Part shown: piece after piece, positions 1 through 9,764 of the stretch | How the letters are laid out: each line of letters starts with the position of its first letter | Numbering within the stretch: the first letter of the stretch is position 1 | Source of the DNA: Ruminococcus sp. | GTDB taxonomy: Bacteria; Bacillota; Clostridia; Oscillospirales; Ruminococcaceae | NCBI GenBank assembly: GCA_017460665.1 | Contig: JAFUAO010000097.1 | Coordinates: forward strand, 1-64,000 | Length of the DNA: 64,000 nt | Direction of reading: 5' to 3' | The notes under the pieces: model-generated | Databases searched by the model: none | What the model saw: only the letters and a program-made list of their open reading frames with translations | Told to the model about the DNA's origin: nothing | Translations under genes and position numbers: made by a program

Positions 1-9
1 ATAAGACCT

Positions 10-275
10 CACCGCCCGGCTTTAGCCGGGCGGCACTGGTGGGCGAAGAGGAACACCTCCGGAGGGGAGGGCTTGAACAAAAAACTGGTACAAAAGCCGG
101 CGGCCCTCCCCTCTCTTCGGTTTTCCTCTCTGCACTCTCTTTTCCCTCACACCCCACCCCGCCGGCTTTTGACTATCCTTCGCAGGACCCTTCGGGCCTG
201 CTGGAGTGGTATTTCTGGGGCGGTGGGTCTGGATACGTTTGCCCGGTGGTCATACAAAAAATGGCACGGGCGGAG
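10..275. repeat. Structured intergenic repeat, copy A (about 260 bp)
   Basis: This stretch matches 21094-21352 almost throughout, at about nine of ten bases by eye. It opens with a GC hairpin (CCGCCCGGC/GCCGGGCGG type). It then holds nested inverted repeats: GGGGAGGG pairs with CCTCCCC, and AAAGCCGGCGG near 113 pairs with CCGCCGGCTTT near 162. The open frames here run through the hairpins, have no ribosome site and show no protein-like pattern, so I treat the segment as non-coding. Its 3' end is more degenerate than copy B, where a GTAGGGGCG palindrome is still intact. Confidence 0.75.
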
Positions 276-280
276 GGGTA

Positions 281-314
281 TAATTATGAATTATGCATTA
301 TGAATTATGAATTA
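281..314. repeat. Iterated AATTATG word repeat
   Basis: The word AATTATG and variants (AATTATGC, ATTATGAATT) repeat head to tail over about 34 bp. The array abuts the ridA terminator. Similar short-word arrays with other words sit next to terminators elsewhere in the window (54095, 50605, 21400). Confidence 0.7.
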
Positions 315-344
315 AAAAAGGCACTCCGCAGAGTGCCTTTTTTT
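314..344 (-). terminator. Rho-independent terminator after ridA
   Basis: A 7-bp stem (GGCACTC/GAGTGCC) with a 4-nt loop is flanked by A and T runs, so it could work in both directions. It immediately follows the ridA stop and probably ends the long ilv-leu transcript. Confidence 0.85.
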
Positions 345-723
345 AATCCAGTACGCTCTCAGCAATGACCTCTACCTCAGCAAGAGCTCCCTTGGGGAGC
401 GCCTTGACTGCAACGCAGCTCCTTGCCGGCAGAGATGTGAAATACTTGCCGTAGATCTCGTTGAACGCCGCAAAATCGTTCATATCCGCCAGATAGCAGG
501 TGGTCTTCACCGCCTTCTCAAAGGAGGACCCAGCAGTCTCCAAGACCGCCGCAAGGTTCCTCATGATCTGCTCGGTCTGTCCCTCGATAGTGTCCGCAGT
601 GATCGTGTTGGTAATGGGGTCGATACCGATCTGGCCGCTGGTGTAGACCATGCCGCCGGAAACGATAGCCTGTGAGTAGGGCCCTACCGCAGCAGGTGCC
701 TTTTCTGTGTGTATCCTGATCAT
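343..723 (-). CDS. ridA: RidA family 2-iminobutanoate/2-iminopropanoate deaminase
   Basis: The 126-aa product has the full length of the RidA/YjgF family. It shows the family N-terminus (TEKAPAAVGPYSQA), the YTSGQIG strand and the C-terminal RSCVAVKALPKGA segment with the substrate-binding arginine. RidA hydrolyses reactive enamine/imine intermediates released by PLP enzymes such as threonine dehydratase. It lies one base after ilvA, the enzyme that makes its substrate, and both end the ilv-leu block, so the pairing is functional and probably translationally coupled. The start is fixed by AAGGAGG five bases before ATG. Confidence 0.95.
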   Translation of the reverse strand: MIRIHTEKAPAAVGPYSQAIVSGGMVYTSGQIGIDPITNTITADTIEGQTEQIMRNLAAVLETAGSSFEKAVKTTCYLADMNDFAAFNEIYGKYFTSLPARSCVAVKALPKGALAEVEVIAESVLD

Positions 724-724
724 A

Positions 725-1933
725 TTAACCTCCTTGGTCGTTGACTATGCGGAAGCCCGCAGTTTTCAGTGCGCTGCGGATCTCCTCTATGTGTTCGTAG
801 TTCCTTGTTTCCAGCACTATCCTCAGATAGCACCCGTTCACCGCCGAGCCCTCATTGGCACGCTCGTGGTGGATCGAGATCACGTTTCCGCCCAGCTTGG
901 CGATGATCCTTGAAACGTCCATGAGCTGGCCGGGCTTGTCGATGAGCTCTATGTTCATTGTGCAGTTCCTTCCCGACATGAGAAGTCCACGCTTGATGAC
1001 CCTTGAAAGGATCGTAACGTCGATATTTCCGCCGGAGAGGAGACATACTGTCTTTCTGCCCTCCACCGGCACCTTTCCGAACATCGCCGCCGCAACGGCT
1101 GCTGCTCCTGCGCCCTCAGTGACCAGCTTCTGCTGCTCCATAAGGGCAAGTATAGCCGCAGCGATCTCGTCGTCGCTGACGGTGACGATTTGGTCCACAT
1201 ACTCGGAAACGATCCTGAACGTGTTCTCTCCGGGAGCCTTCACAGCGATACCGTCGGCAATGGTGGAAACGCTCTCCAGAGTCTCCGGCCGGCCGTTCTT
1301 CACGGCGTTGTACATACTTGGAGCTCCCGCAGCCTGCACGCCGTAGACCTTGATCTTGGGATCCAGGCTCTTGATAGCGTAGGCCACTCCTGAGATCAGT
1401 CCGCCTCCGCCGATCGGCACGATCACAGCGTCCATATCCGGGAGCTGCTCCAAAAGCTCCAGGCCGATAGTCCCCTGACCGGCGATAACGTTCTCGTCGT
1501 CGAAGGGGTGTATGAAGGTGTAGCCCTTCTCGTCACGCTGACGGAGAGCCTCGGCATAGGCGTCGTCGTAGACTCCGTCCACAAGGCAGACCTGAGCGCC
1601 GTAGCTCTTCGTGGCCTCCACCTTGGAGATCGGGGCTCCGTCCGGGAGGCAGATCACCGAGGGGATACCGTTCTTTGCTGCGGCCAGAGCCACGCCCTGA
1701 GCGTGATTTCCGGCTGAGCAGGCGATGACTCCCCGAGACTTCTCCTCCTCCGTTAGCTGAGACATTTTGTAATACGCTCCCCTGACCTTGAACGATCCCG
1801 TGATCTGAAGGTTCTCAGTCTTCAGGAAGATGTCCGCTCCGGGGACGAGCTTTGGTGCCTGTATCACATCAGTTTCCCTGATGACCTGCTTCAAAACGAA
1901 GCGTGCATGATATATTTTATCCAGTGTGAGCAT
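725..1933 (-). CDS. ilvA: Threonine ammonia-lyase (threonine dehydratase) with ACT domain
   Basis: The 402-aa PLP enzyme converts threonine to 2-oxobutanoate and ammonia, the first step toward isoleucine. The PLP lysine lies in GSFKVRGAYY (about residue 53) and the phosphate-binding loop is GGGGL. A single ACT domain (about 325-402, ELIDKPGQLMDVSR) suggests allosteric control, the short TdcB/IlvA form common in Firmicutes. ATG at 1933 is chosen over the upstream TTG because GGAGG lies five bases before it. It follows the unknown gene at 1946 by 12 bp and precedes ridA by one base. Anabolic use is inferred from the ilv-leu context. Confidence 0.93.
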   Translation of the reverse strand: MLTLDKIYHARFVLKQVIRETDVIQAPKLVPGADIFLKTENLQITGSFKVRGAYYKMSQLTEEEKSRGVIACSAGNHAQGVALAAAKNGIPSVICLPDGAPISKVEATKSYGAQVCLVDGVYDDAYAEALRQRDEKGYTFIHPFDDENVIAGQGTIGLELLEQLPDMDAVIVPIGGGGLISGVAYAIKSLDPKIKVYGVQAAGAPSMYNAVKNGRPETLESVSTIADGIAVKAPGENTFRIVSEYVDQIVTVSDDEIAAAILALMEQQKLVTEGAGAAAVAAAMFGKVPVEGRKTVCLLSGGNIDVTILSRVIKRGLLMSGRNCTMNIELIDKPGQLMDVSRIIAKLGGNVISIHHERANEGSAVNGCYLRIVLETRNYEHIEEIRSALKTAGFRIVNDQGG

Positions 1934-1945
1934 TTTTTCCTCCAA

Positions 1946-2581
1946 TTACTTGCCTTTCAGTTCCTGATAGGCATTATAGCAGCTTTCCATGCTTTTTCGC
2001 AGGTCAGCCAGCTCGTTCTCCAGACCGCTCACCAGCTTGACCGGTACTCCGGAACTGAAGCTGGCGAGGATCTCTTCGGAGACACTGTCGATAAGGGCAG
2101 CTCTCCGCTCATCGGCGGGACGCTCCCCTTTTATTGCAAAGAGCACGTTCCCCACCTGCTCCTCATAGGCGGAGAGCACGGAGAGGGCGCCGATAAAATA
2201 ATGTCCGATACAGCCCTCGCCCACTACCAGGTCTAGGCTCTTGGTGAACTGCTCAAGGGCCTCATCGAAGATCCCCAGCAGCTCTTCCTCGTCAAACCTT
2301 CCCTCATCGCTTGCTGTCCTAATGCGGTCGGCAAGGGGCGTGAGGCCTGAGATCCTCAGCATGAACGGTGCCGCAGCAAGGCTCTCCTCCAAGGGCTTGT
2401 CCGCAGCCCCGGGATCCTCTCGTGCGACGGTCTCCTTTGCAGCGGCCTCAAGCATCTTCCGGGAGTAGCTCACGGTGCTCCAAGCTCCCACGAGGAAGGC
2501 CGGCGGAAAGATCCTCCGCAGCACCTCGGCGGCGTTTATGACCTCCCGAATGACCTCTTTTCTGTTATCCGGCAGCTCCAT
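1946..2581 (-). CDS. Uncharacterised protein next to DUF815 ATPase
   Basis: I do not recognise this 211-aa soluble, mostly helical, acidic protein. It has no signal peptide or membrane segment. The N-terminal part (VINAAEVLRRIFPPAFLV) looks hydrophobic-helical and the C-terminal part (ELADLRKSMESCYNAYQELK) could be coiled coil. The start is ATG 2581, preceded by AAAGGAGGG; the ATG at 2599 overlaps the ATPase stop and lacks a site. It is sandwiched between the DUF815-type ATPase and ilvA, and the tight spacing suggests joint translation with the ATPase, perhaps as partner or substrate (inference only). Confidence 0.75.
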   Translation of the reverse strand: MELPDNRKEVIREVINAAEVLRRIFPPAFLVGAWSTVSYSRKMLEAAAKETVAREDPGAADKPLEESLAAAPFMLRISGLTPLADRIRTASDEGRFDEEELLGIFDEALEQFTKSLDLVVGEGCIGHYFIGALSVLSAYEEQVGNVLFAIKGERPADERRAALIDSVSEEILASFSSGVPVKLVSGLENELADLRKSMESCYNAYQELKGK

Positions 2582-2595
2582 AGCTGACCCTCCTT

Positions 2596-3783
2596 TCATC
2601 TGCTAAGTAGCAGCTCGACGAACTGCTTTGCCGTTCTCGGTGAGCGCCCGTTGCCGGAGGACAGGACGAACTGCTCCGCCTGTCTCCCCAGATCCTCCGG
2701 GAGCTCGAGCCCCTTGTCCCTTGCGATGCCCTCGGCGATGGCGATGAACTCCTTCTTATCGGGCCGCCCGAAGCTGACCCTCAGGCCGAAGCGTGCGGAA
2801 AGGGAAAGGTTCTCCTGCATGGTGTCGTTGCGGTGTATATCGTCGCCCTCCCTCTCGGAGAAGCTCTCACGGATCAGGTGGCGGCGGTTGCTGGTAGCGT
2901 AAATGGCCATATTCTCGCCCCGTGACGAGGCCGAGCCCTCCAGCGCTGCCTTGAGAGCGCCGAAGCTGTCCTCCCCCGATGTGAAGGAGAGGTCGTCGAT
3001 GAACACGATGAATTTCAGCGGATACTGCGAGATCTCACCGATGACCGCCGGGAGCTCTCTGAGCTGCTCCTTGCTGATCTCGATGAGGCGCAGTCCCCTG
3101 TCGGAATACTCATTGACCACAGCCTTCACTGTGCTGGACTTGCCTGTTCCGGCGTCGCCGTAGAGGAGCACGTTCTGAGCCGGTCTCCCGTCAAGGAGAG
3201 CCAGAGTGTTGTCGATGACCTCACGGCGCTGGCGGTCGTAGCCAAAGAGCTCCGAGAGCCGCTGGGGATCCGGGTGCTCCACCGGCACCACCTCTCCGTC
3301 CCGAAGGGTGAACATACTGCTCCGGGAGTACTTCCCGTAGCCGAAGCGGTGAGCGTTGGTCCTCCGCCAAAGGTACTCCGCCAGGAAATCTATCTGGCAG
3401 GTCCGCCATTTGGGGAGCTCCACTCCGATACCGGTCTCGTCAGTGAAGTCGCTGGGCGAGAGCTGCGAGAACCTTTGCAGGATCAGCAGCTCGTTCTCGG
3501 CGGCCTCCATGATGTACGGATCGATAGTCTCTCCCCTTGCGCTCTGTATAATGAAGATGTTCTCGTCCTCGAACACCGCCCTCAGGACGTACTCGCTGAA
3601 ATTGACGGTGTGTCTGTAGAGCTCGGAAACGAAGGCGGAATACCGCCTTATGAGCTTTCTCGGGTCGCCGGTGGGAGCGCCTATCAGGTCCCTCATCTTC
3701 ACCAGCACCGGATCCTCAAGGACCCTCCTGAAAATAGCGACTGAGTCCAGCTCCCGGCTGAGCATCTCGAATGAATTGTCCAT
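2596..3783 (-). CDS. AAA-type ATPase, DUF815-like
   Basis: The 395-aa protein has an N-terminal helical region of about 190 residues and a AAA-like ATPase domain. The Walker A is GDAGTGKSS (about 208-216), Walker B is FIVFIDDLSF (about 258-267), followed by a sensor-1-like YATSNRRHL and a C-terminal lid. This matches the DUF815 family of P-loop ATPases, whose role is not established. Its ATG shares a base with the leuB stop (TAATG), so it is translationally coupled to leucine genes although no metabolic role is evident. The following unknown gene starts about 14 bp upstream of the end of this one. Confidence 0.85.
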   Translation of the reverse strand: MDNSFEMLSRELDSVAIFRRVLEDPVLVKMRDLIGAPTGDPRKLIRRYSAFVSELYRHTVNFSEYVLRAVFEDENIFIIQSARGETIDPYIMEAAENELLILQRFSQLSPSDFTDETGIGVELPKWRTCQIDFLAEYLWRRTNAHRFGYGKYSRSSMFTLRDGEVVPVEHPDPQRLSELFGYDRQRREVIDNTLALLDGRPAQNVLLYGDAGTGKSSTVKAVVNEYSDRGLRLIEISKEQLRELPAVIGEISQYPLKFIVFIDDLSFTSGEDSFGALKAALEGSASSRGENMAIYATSNRRHLIRESFSEREGDDIHRNDTMQENLSLSARFGLRVSFGRPDKKEFIAIAEGIARDKGLELPEDLGRQAEQFVLSSGNGRSPRTAKQFVELLLSR

Positions 3784-4856
3784 TATATCGCCTCTATGAT
3801 CTTTTTTGTCATTTCAGTGCAGCTAAGGGCCTCTCCGCCCTCTGCACCAAGAAGGTCTGCTGTTCGCCAGCCCTGGTCAAGGACCCTGTTCACCGCAGCC
3901 TCGACAGCGTCCGCCTCCTTAGCTAGCCCGAAGGAATACCTGAGCATCATTGCTGCGGAGAGGATAGTTGCCGTGGGGTTGGCCTTGTTCTGTCCGGCGA
4001 TGTCCGGAGCACTGCCGTGGATCGGCTCATACATCCCTCTGGTGCTTGCTCCCAGCGAAGCCGAGGCCAGCATACCGATGGATCCTGTGATCTGTGAGGC
4101 CTCGTCGGAGAGTATGTCCCCGAACATATTTGAGGTCACGATCACGTCGAACTGTGACGGGTCACGGACCAACTGCATGGCGGCGTTGTCCACGAACATA
4201 TCCCGGTACTCCACCTCCGGATACTCCTCAGCGAGAGCGTGCATGGTCTTTCTCCAGAGCCGTGAGGTCTCCAGAACATTGGCCTTATCCACGCTGCAAA
4301 GGCGCTTTGAGCGCTTCATTGCGGTGTCGAAGGCAACTCTGCCGATCCGCTCAATCTCAGTGAGGCTGTAGCTCTCGGTGTCGAAGGCCTCCTCGCCGTA
4401 CTTGCCCTGACGGTAGCCACGGTCGCCGAAGTAGATCCCTCCGGTGAGCTCCCGGACTATCATTATGTCGAAGCCCCTGCCCACGATCTCGTCCTTCAGG
4501 GGAGAGGCTGCTCTCAGCGCCGGATAAAGTGAGGCCGGCCGGAGATTGGTGAAGAGCCCCAGCGCCGAGCGTATCCCGAGAAGAGCCTTCTCCGGGCGTT
4601 TGTCACCGGGGAGGCCGTCCCACTTAGGACCGCCTACTGCTCCCAGCAGGACGCTGTCGGAGGCAAGGCAGCCCTCAACGGTCTCCTTAGGGAGGGGCTC
4701 ACCGGTCTCGTCGATAGCGCAGCCGCCGATCAGATACGGCGTGAAGCGGAAGCTGTGTCCGAATTTTTCTCCGATCCTTTCCAGAACAGCAACGGCTCCG
4801 TCCACGATCTCAGGACCTATGCCGTCGCCTCTGAGCAAGGCTATATCGTATCCCAT
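3783..4856 (-). CDS. leuB: 3-isopropylmalate dehydrogenase
   Basis: The 357-aa NAD-dependent enzyme oxidises and decarboxylates 3-isopropylmalate in leucine synthesis. Family signatures are visible: [12 protein letters not shown] at the N-terminus, the substrate-site [12 protein letters not shown], and the metal-site [16 protein letters not shown]. Length is normal for the family. The site GGAGG precedes ATG 4856. It follows leuD by 13 bp and its stop overlaps the DUF815-type gene start. Confidence 0.97.
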   Translation of the reverse strand: MGYDIALLRGDGIGPEIVDGAVAVLERIGEKFGHSFRFTPYLIGGCAIDETGEPLPKETVEGCLASDSVLLGAVGGPKWDGLPGDKRPEKALLGIRSALGLFTNLRPASLYPALRAASPLKDEIVGRGFDIMIVRELTGGIYFGDRGYRQGKYGEEAFDTESYSLTEIERIGRVAFDTAMKRSKRLCSVDKANVLETSRLWRKTMHALAEEYPEVEYRDMFVDNAAMQLVRDPSQFDVIVTSNMFGDILSDEASQITGSIGMLASASLGASTRGMYEPIHGSAPDIAGQNKANPTATILSAAMMLRYSFGLAKEADAVEAAVNRVLDQGWRTADLLGAEGGEALSCTEMTKKIIEAI

Positions 4857-4869
4857 ACTGTCCGCCTCC

Positions 4870-5364
4870 TTACTTTATCTCGCCGTTGGCGATAGACTGG
4901 ATCAGTCCGCCGTTCTCGATGATCTTCTGGACGAACTCCGGGAAGGGCTCTGCGGTGAACTCCTGACCTGTAGTCAGGTCACGGATGATCCCCCTGTCCA
5001 TGTCAGCCTCCACCCTGTCGCCCTCTGAAACGGCCTGTGCCGCCTCGGGACACTCCACGATAGCAAGGCCGATGTTTATGGCGTTCCTGTAGAAGATCCG
5101 GGCGAAGCTCTTTGCGATCACCAGCGACACACCGCTGGCCTTGATCGCGATCGGAGCGTGCTCACGGGAGGATCCGCAGCCGAAATTCAGCCCGGCGGCA
5201 ATGATCGTTCCCGGCTCCACACGGGAGGAAAAGGTGCTGTCCAGATCCTCCATACAGTGGGCAGCCAGCTCCTTGGGATCGCTGCTGTTAAGATACCTTG
5301 CAGGGATAATAACGTCGGTATCGACGTTGTCCCCGTATTTTATAACATTTCCGGTGTATATCAT
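4870..5364 (-). CDS. leuD: 3-isopropylmalate dehydratase small subunit
   Basis: At 164 aa this is the short LeuD type typical of Clostridia and archaea. It carries the aconitase swivel-domain signature [11 protein letters not shown], and forms isopropylmalate isomerase with LeuC. The ATG overlaps the leuC stop by four bases, so the two subunits are translationally coupled. Confidence 0.97.
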   Translation of the reverse strand: MIYTGNVIKYGDNVDTDVIIPARYLNSSDPKELAAHCMEDLDSTFSSRVEPGTIIAAGLNFGCGSSREHAPIAIKASGVSLVIAKSFARIFYRNAINIGLAIVECPEAAQAVSEGDRVEADMDRGIIRDLTTGQEFTAEPFPEFVQKIIENGGLIQSIANGEIK

Positions 5365-6629
5365 TTCTCCATTACCTCCCAGGGGCTAGTGATCCTGCCT
5401 GTCAGTGCGCTGGCGGCAGCAGTTGCAGGGCTGGCCAGATAGACCTCAGACGTAGGGTGGCCCATCCTTCCGACGAAATTTCTGTTAGTGGTAGTCACGG
5501 CACGCTCGCCCTGAGCAAGTATGCCCATATGTCCTCCAAGGCACGGTCCGCAGGTGGGGGTGGAGACTACTGCTCCGCTCTCGATGAAGATCCTGAGCAG
5601 GCCCTGCTCCATGGCGTCAAGGTAGACCTGCTGGGTGGCCGGGATAACGATCACACGGACGCCCTTGGCGCACCTGCGGCCCTTCAAGATCTCTGCCGCA
5701 GCCTGAAGATCCTCCAGCCTGCCGTTGGTGCAGGACCCGATAACTACCTGGTCGATCTTCACCTCGCCGATCTGCGAGAAGGTCCTAGCGTTCTCCGGAA
5801 GGTGTGGGAAGGCAACAGTCGGCTCGATCTGAGAGAGGTCGATCTCCACAACGCTGTCGTACTGGGCATCAGGATCGGCGGAATAGACCTTCGGCTCCCC
5901 TGCGCCGTGAGCTTTAAGGTAGTCGATCGCTGCCTGATCCACGGCGAATATGCCGTTCTTTGCGCCGGCCTCGATAGCCATGTTCGCAATACACAGCCTG
6001 TCGGCGACTGTCAGCGATGAGAGGCCCTCGCCGGTGAATTCCAGCGAGCGGTAAAGCGCTCCGTCAACGCCGATCCTGCCGATCAGGTGGAGGATCACGT
6101 CCTTTCCGGAGACATACGGCCTAAGGCTGCCCGAGAGCTCCACCTTTATGGCAGAGGGCACCTTGAACCAGGCCTTCCCCACAGCCATGCCGCAGGCCAT
6201 ATCCGTAGAGCCGACGCCTGTTGAGAAGGCTCCCAGAGCGCCGTAGGTACAGGTATGGGAGTCGGCACCGATCACCACATCGCCGGCGGTCACGAGGCCT
6301 TTTTCCGGCAAAAGGGCGTGCTCGATGCCCATTTCGCCCACATCATAGAAGTGGGTGATCTCCTTTTCGCCGCAGAACTCCCGGCACATTTTGCATTGCT
6401 CCGCCGCCTTGATGTCCTTGTTGGGGGCGAAGTGGTCCATTACCATAGTTACCTTATCTCTGTCGAACACGCTGTCCTTGCCGAGCCTTGCGAACTCCTT
6501 GATCGCCACCGGAGAGGTGATGTCGTTGCCTAGGACCAGATCCAGATCGGCAAGGATGAGCTGTCCTGCCTGTACCTGATCAAGTCCTGCGTGAGCCGCA
6601 AGTATCTTCTGCGTCATTGTCATACCCAT
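5361..6629 (-). CDS. leuC: 3-isopropylmalate dehydratase large subunit
   Basis: The 422-aa subunit binds the 4Fe-4S cluster of isopropylmalate isomerase. The three ligand cysteines are visible in GSCTNG and in CGPC near residue 360. ATG 6629 ([15 protein letters not shown]) fits family N-termini better than the upstream GTG at 6638. It begins a leuC-leuD-leuB run 87 bp after ilvD. The spacer holds an imperfect hairpin (GAGCTGAGG/CCTCAGGCTC) but no clear promoter, so read-through from ilvD is likely. Confidence 0.97.
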   Translation of the reverse strand: MGMTMTQKILAAHAGLDQVQAGQLILADLDLVLGNDITSPVAIKEFARLGKDSVFDRDKVTMVMDHFAPNKDIKAAEQCKMCREFCGEKEITHFYDVGEMGIEHALLPEKGLVTAGDVVIGADSHTCTYGALGAFSTGVGSTDMACGMAVGKAWFKVPSAIKVELSGSLRPYVSGKDVILHLIGRIGVDGALYRSLEFTGEGLSSLTVADRLCIANMAIEAGAKNGIFAVDQAAIDYLKAHGAGEPKVYSADPDAQYDSVVEIDLSQIEPTVAFPHLPENARTFSQIGEVKIDQVVIGSCTNGRLEDLQAAAEILKGRRCAKGVRVIVIPATQQVYLDAMEQGLLRIFIESGAVVSTPTCGPCLGGHMGILAQGERAVTTTNRNFVGRMGHPTSEVYLASPATAAASALTGRITSPWEVMEK

Positions 6630-6716
6630 TTTTATCACTCTTTTCTTTTATAGAGCCGTTGAGCTGAGGGCTCTGACCTCAGGCTCCCGGCAACTCGCAA
6701 TTTTAATGATCATGCA

Positions 6717-8378
6717 TCAAGAATTGATGATCGCTCCCTTATCCGCCGAGGCCACCTGCTGCGCATAGCGCTTGAGATAGCCGGTTATGCCCTCCTTGTG
6801 CTTGATAGGCATGGTCCTGCGGCGCTCCTCCAGCTCCTCGTCGGAGACCTCAAGGGTGATGGTGCAGTTCGGTATGTCGATGGAGATGATGTCTCCGTCC
6901 TTGACATAGGCGATAGTTCCGCCGCTCACCGCCTCAGGAGAAACGTGTCCGATCGCAGCTCCACGGGTAGCTCCCGAGAAGCGCCCGTCGGTGATCAGCG
7001 CAACTGAGGATCCCAGACCTGCGCCCTGGATAGCCGAGGTGGGCGAGAGCATCTCTCTCATTCCCGGACCTCCGGCAGGTCCCTCGTAACGGATAACGAC
7101 TACATCTCCGGCCTTGATGCCGCCGGCGTAGATGACCTTTATGGCCTCCTCCTCGCTGTCGAATACACGGGCAGGTCCCTTGTGGACCAGCATCTCCGGA
7201 GCAACTGCGCTCCTCTTGACAACGCAGCTGTCGGGAGCAAGATTTCCCCGGAGGACTGCGATACCTCCGGTCTCGCTATAGGGGCGGTCGATCGGGCGGA
7301 TCGTCTCGGGATCCTTGTTTATGCAGCCGGCGATGTTCTCGCCGACGGTCTTTCCTGTAACTGTCATGCAGTCAGTATTTATGAGGCCCTTCTTGTTGAG
7401 CTCGCCCAGCACAGCGTAAACTCCGCCGGCCTCGTTCAGGTCCTCCATGTAGGTGTGGCCTGCCGGGGCAAGGTGACACAGGTTAGGGGTCCTTGCGCTG
7501 ATCTCGTTTGCCATATCCAGGTCGATCTTTATGCCGCACTCGTTGGCGATCGCCGGCAGGTGGAGCATACTGTTGGTGGAGCAGCCCAGCGCCATGTCAG
7601 CAGTAAGTGCGTTCTGGAAGGCCCTCTCGGTCATGATGTCCAGAGGACGGATATTTCTGCGGTAAAGCTCCATTACCTGCATACCGGCCATTTTCGCCAG
7701 CTTGATCCTCTCGGAGTAAACTGCCGGGATAGTGCCGTTGCCCCTAAGTCCCATACCGAGGACCTCGGTGAGGCAGTTCATGGAATTGGCCGTATACATA
7801 CCAGAGCATGATCCGCAGGTAGGACAGGCATGGTCCTCGAACTCCTCCACGTCCTCAGCAGACATCTTTCCGGCAGTGTAAGCACCGACTGCCTCGAACA
7901 TAGAGGAGAGGCTGGTCTTTTTGCCCTTGACGTGGCCGGCCAGCATAGGACCTCCGCTGACGAAAACAGTAGGAACGTTGATACGGGCGGCCGCCATGAG
8001 CAGTCCGGGGACGTTCTTGTCGCAGTTGGGCACCATTACCAGCGCATCGAAGTGGTGAGCAAGGGCCATGCACTCGGTGGAGTCCGCTATCAGGTCACGG
8101 GTCACAAGGCTGTACTTCATGCCCCTGTGTCCCATAGCGATGCCGTCACAGACAGCTATCGCCGGGAAAACTGCCGGAGTTCCGCCAGCCATAGCAACGC
8201 CCAGCTTGACTGCCTCAACTATCTTGTCGATGTTCATGTGTCCCGGCACGATCTCATTATAAGAGGAAACGATACCTACCAGGGGGCGCTTCATCTCCTC
8301 CTTGGTGTGGCCAAGGGCATTGAACAGCGAACGCTGAGGGGCCTTGTCAACGCCCTCACAGAAAAAATTGTCATTCAT
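6717..8378 (-). CDS. ilvD: Dihydroxy-acid dehydratase
   Basis: The 553-aa enzyme dehydrates dihydroxy acids to the 2-oxo acid precursors of valine, leucine and isoleucine. Fe-S ligand cysteines are seen in PNCDKNVPG and [16 protein letters not shown]. The start is ATG 8378 with GAGGTGA upstream; GTG 8387 is less likely. It follows the unknown membrane-protein gene at 8396 by 17 bp. Confidence 0.97.
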   Translation of the reverse strand: MNDNFFCEGVDKAPQRSLFNALGHTKEEMKRPLVGIVSSYNEIVPGHMNIDKIVEAVKLGVAMAGGTPAVFPAIAVCDGIAMGHRGMKYSLVTRDLIADSTECMALAHHFDALVMVPNCDKNVPGLLMAAARINVPTVFVSGGPMLAGHVKGKKTSLSSMFEAVGAYTAGKMSAEDVEEFEDHACPTCGSCSGMYTANSMNCLTEVLGMGLRGNGTIPAVYSERIKLAKMAGMQVMELYRRNIRPLDIMTERAFQNALTADMALGCSTNSMLHLPAIANECGIKIDLDMANEISARTPNLCHLAPAGHTYMEDLNEAGGVYAVLGELNKKGLINTDCMTVTGKTVGENIAGCINKDPETIRPIDRPYSETGGIAVLRGNLAPDSCVVKRSAVAPEMLVHKGPARVFDSEEEAIKVIYAGGIKAGDVVVIRYEGPAGGPGMREMLSPTSAIQGAGLGSSVALITDGRFSGATRGAAIGHVSPEAVSGGTIAYVKDGDIISIDIPNCTITLEVSDEELEERRRTMPIKHKEGITGYLKRYAQQVASADKGAIINS

Positions 8379-8395
8379 ATATATCACCTCATGTT

Positions 8396-9040
8396 TTATT
8401 CGACTTCATCGTATGTTGCAGCAGCCTCATCGAGCGCAGCTATAAGTTTCCTTTCAAGAGAGGTCCCCTCATAGTTCCGGCTGTATACCAGACCGATCCC
8501 GGAATACAGACCGCCATGTGTATTTTCATTGAATGCATAAAAGCGCAGACGGTCGCCGTAGTAGTCAACGGTAGCCGCAAATAAAAAATGATCATTTCGC
8601 AGTTCAACGAAGTCTATGCCGGCTGTGCCGTTTTTGAAATATTCCTCGACTGCGCTGCGTATCTCTTCTGTTGGCCCGAACCAGATCTGAGGATAGTCTT
8701 CTTTGAAGCCGGTGAAGTCGCTGTCGCTGTCGGGTTCGTATTGATAAGCAGGATCAAGCTCACAGTGGCTGTTGAACTCAATAAAGTCACCCGAAAGATC
8801 AAAATAGATCTCCTTACTGATGACGCTGAAATTTCTCTGAACAGTCTCCTTCGGCGGGGTATCTCCTGTTTTGAGAAGATAAAGATCAGCTGCTGAATAG
8901 AGCTTTTCCTCAGACAGTTTCCTTGGGGGCGGGCTATTCTCTTTTCTGTGCCTTTTTAGGAGCTTTTCTGCGATAGCACAGATGATAGATATGACCAGAA
9001 AGCCGATCCATACAGCCATAAACTTGACATCATCATACAT
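8396..9040 (-). CDS. Uncharacterised single-pass membrane protein
   Basis: I do not recognise this 214-aa protein. One hydrophobic segment (about 8-26, [18 protein letters not shown]) is followed by a basic stretch and a soluble domain with many aromatic and acidic residues, probably cytoplasmic. It is the last of three unknown genes between ilvC and ilvD and sits just before ilvD. Start ATG 9040 has GAGGTGA rather far upstream; Met8 is an alternative. Confidence 0.65.
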   Translation of the reverse strand: MYDDVKFMAVWIGFLVISIICAIAEKLLKRHRKENSPPPRKLSEEKLYSAADLYLLKTGDTPPKETVQRNFSVISKEIYFDLSGDFIEFNSHCELDPAYQYEPDSDSDFTGFKEDYPQIWFGPTEEIRSAVEEYFKNGTAGIDFVELRNDHFLFAATVDYYGDRLRFYAFNENTHGGLYSGIGLVYSRNYEGTSLERKLIAALDEAAATYDEVE

Positions 9041-9053
9041 CGATCATATCACC

Positions 9054-9764
9054 TCATCCAGTTTCGGATAACTTGTCGTCGTCCCCTTCATCGGGGAAGT
9101 AGAAAAACGGCGATCCGGCCTTTTTCAGCAGGATCAGCCCGGCTATAAGGAAGGGCAGTGCCCAGAGGAAGCTGAGCTCCTCCCTGTCTCCATTGATGAT
9201 GATCACGCCCAATTCAGGGAGCTGGTCCAGATCTATGCCCTCCAGCTCAGTGCCTTCGGTCTCGTAGTATTTGTCGATCTTGGAGAGATACTCCTTCATC
9301 TCGTCGGTATACCTGCCGGAGAAATATCCCCTCACTGTAGCGGTGTGGTCAAGGAGCTGCTGCTCCTCGGCAGAGCCCTCCTTCACCGCAGCGAAGCAGA
9401 TGTAGCCTTGATAGTCTTCTTTTCCGACTGTCTCATAGCCGCTGTCTGTTTCATTGAGATATAGCTTCTGACCGCTTGGGTAAAAGACCTTGATATAGAC
9501 GTTCCAGCCGCTCTCGTTCAGAAAGCACACCGGGGTCTTGTTCTCAGTGCCCTTCCGGGTGAGCTCCAGCACCTCAGGATAGAAAAGTATGCTGTCGCTG
9601 CGGTGGGGAGCCTTGTAGTGCAGATCGTCTGCGTGCGTAGCTCCGGTAGCCCGTGAGAACCGAAAGATCCCCACGATCAGCATCACCAGCGCCATGAGGA
9701 ACATCGCCGCTGCCGCAAAGTGTCCCTTGCCGGGAGCATATTTTCTTAAATAGATGCCCTTCAT
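9054..9764 (-). CDS. Uncharacterised two-pass membrane protein
   Basis: This 236-aa protein has a TM segment near 18-37, an outside-type domain of about 165 residues, a second TM near 207-223, and an acidic C-terminal tail (FPDEGDDDKLSETG). The layout matches membrane proteins with a large extracytoplasmic loop. No family is recognised. Its ATG overlaps the stop of the gene at 9761 by four bases, which argues for joint expression of the pair. Confidence 0.7.
   Translation of the reverse strand: MKGIYLRKYAPGKGHFAAAAMFLMALVMLIVGIFRFSRATGATHADDLHYKAPHRSDSILFYPEVLELTRKGTENKTPVCFLNESGWNVYIKVFYPSGQKLYLNETDSGYETVGKEDYQGYICFAAVKEGSAEEQQLLDHTATVRGYFSGRYTDEMKEYLSKIDKYYETEGTELEGIDLDQLPELGVIIINGDREELSFLWALPFLIAGLILLKKAGSPFFYFPDEGDDDKLSETG

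Noticed and set aside
39..368. Plus-strand 109-aa and 76-aa frames at the left end
   Set aside because: They run through the hairpins of the two-copy repeat, lack ribosome sites and end in the terminator and word array.
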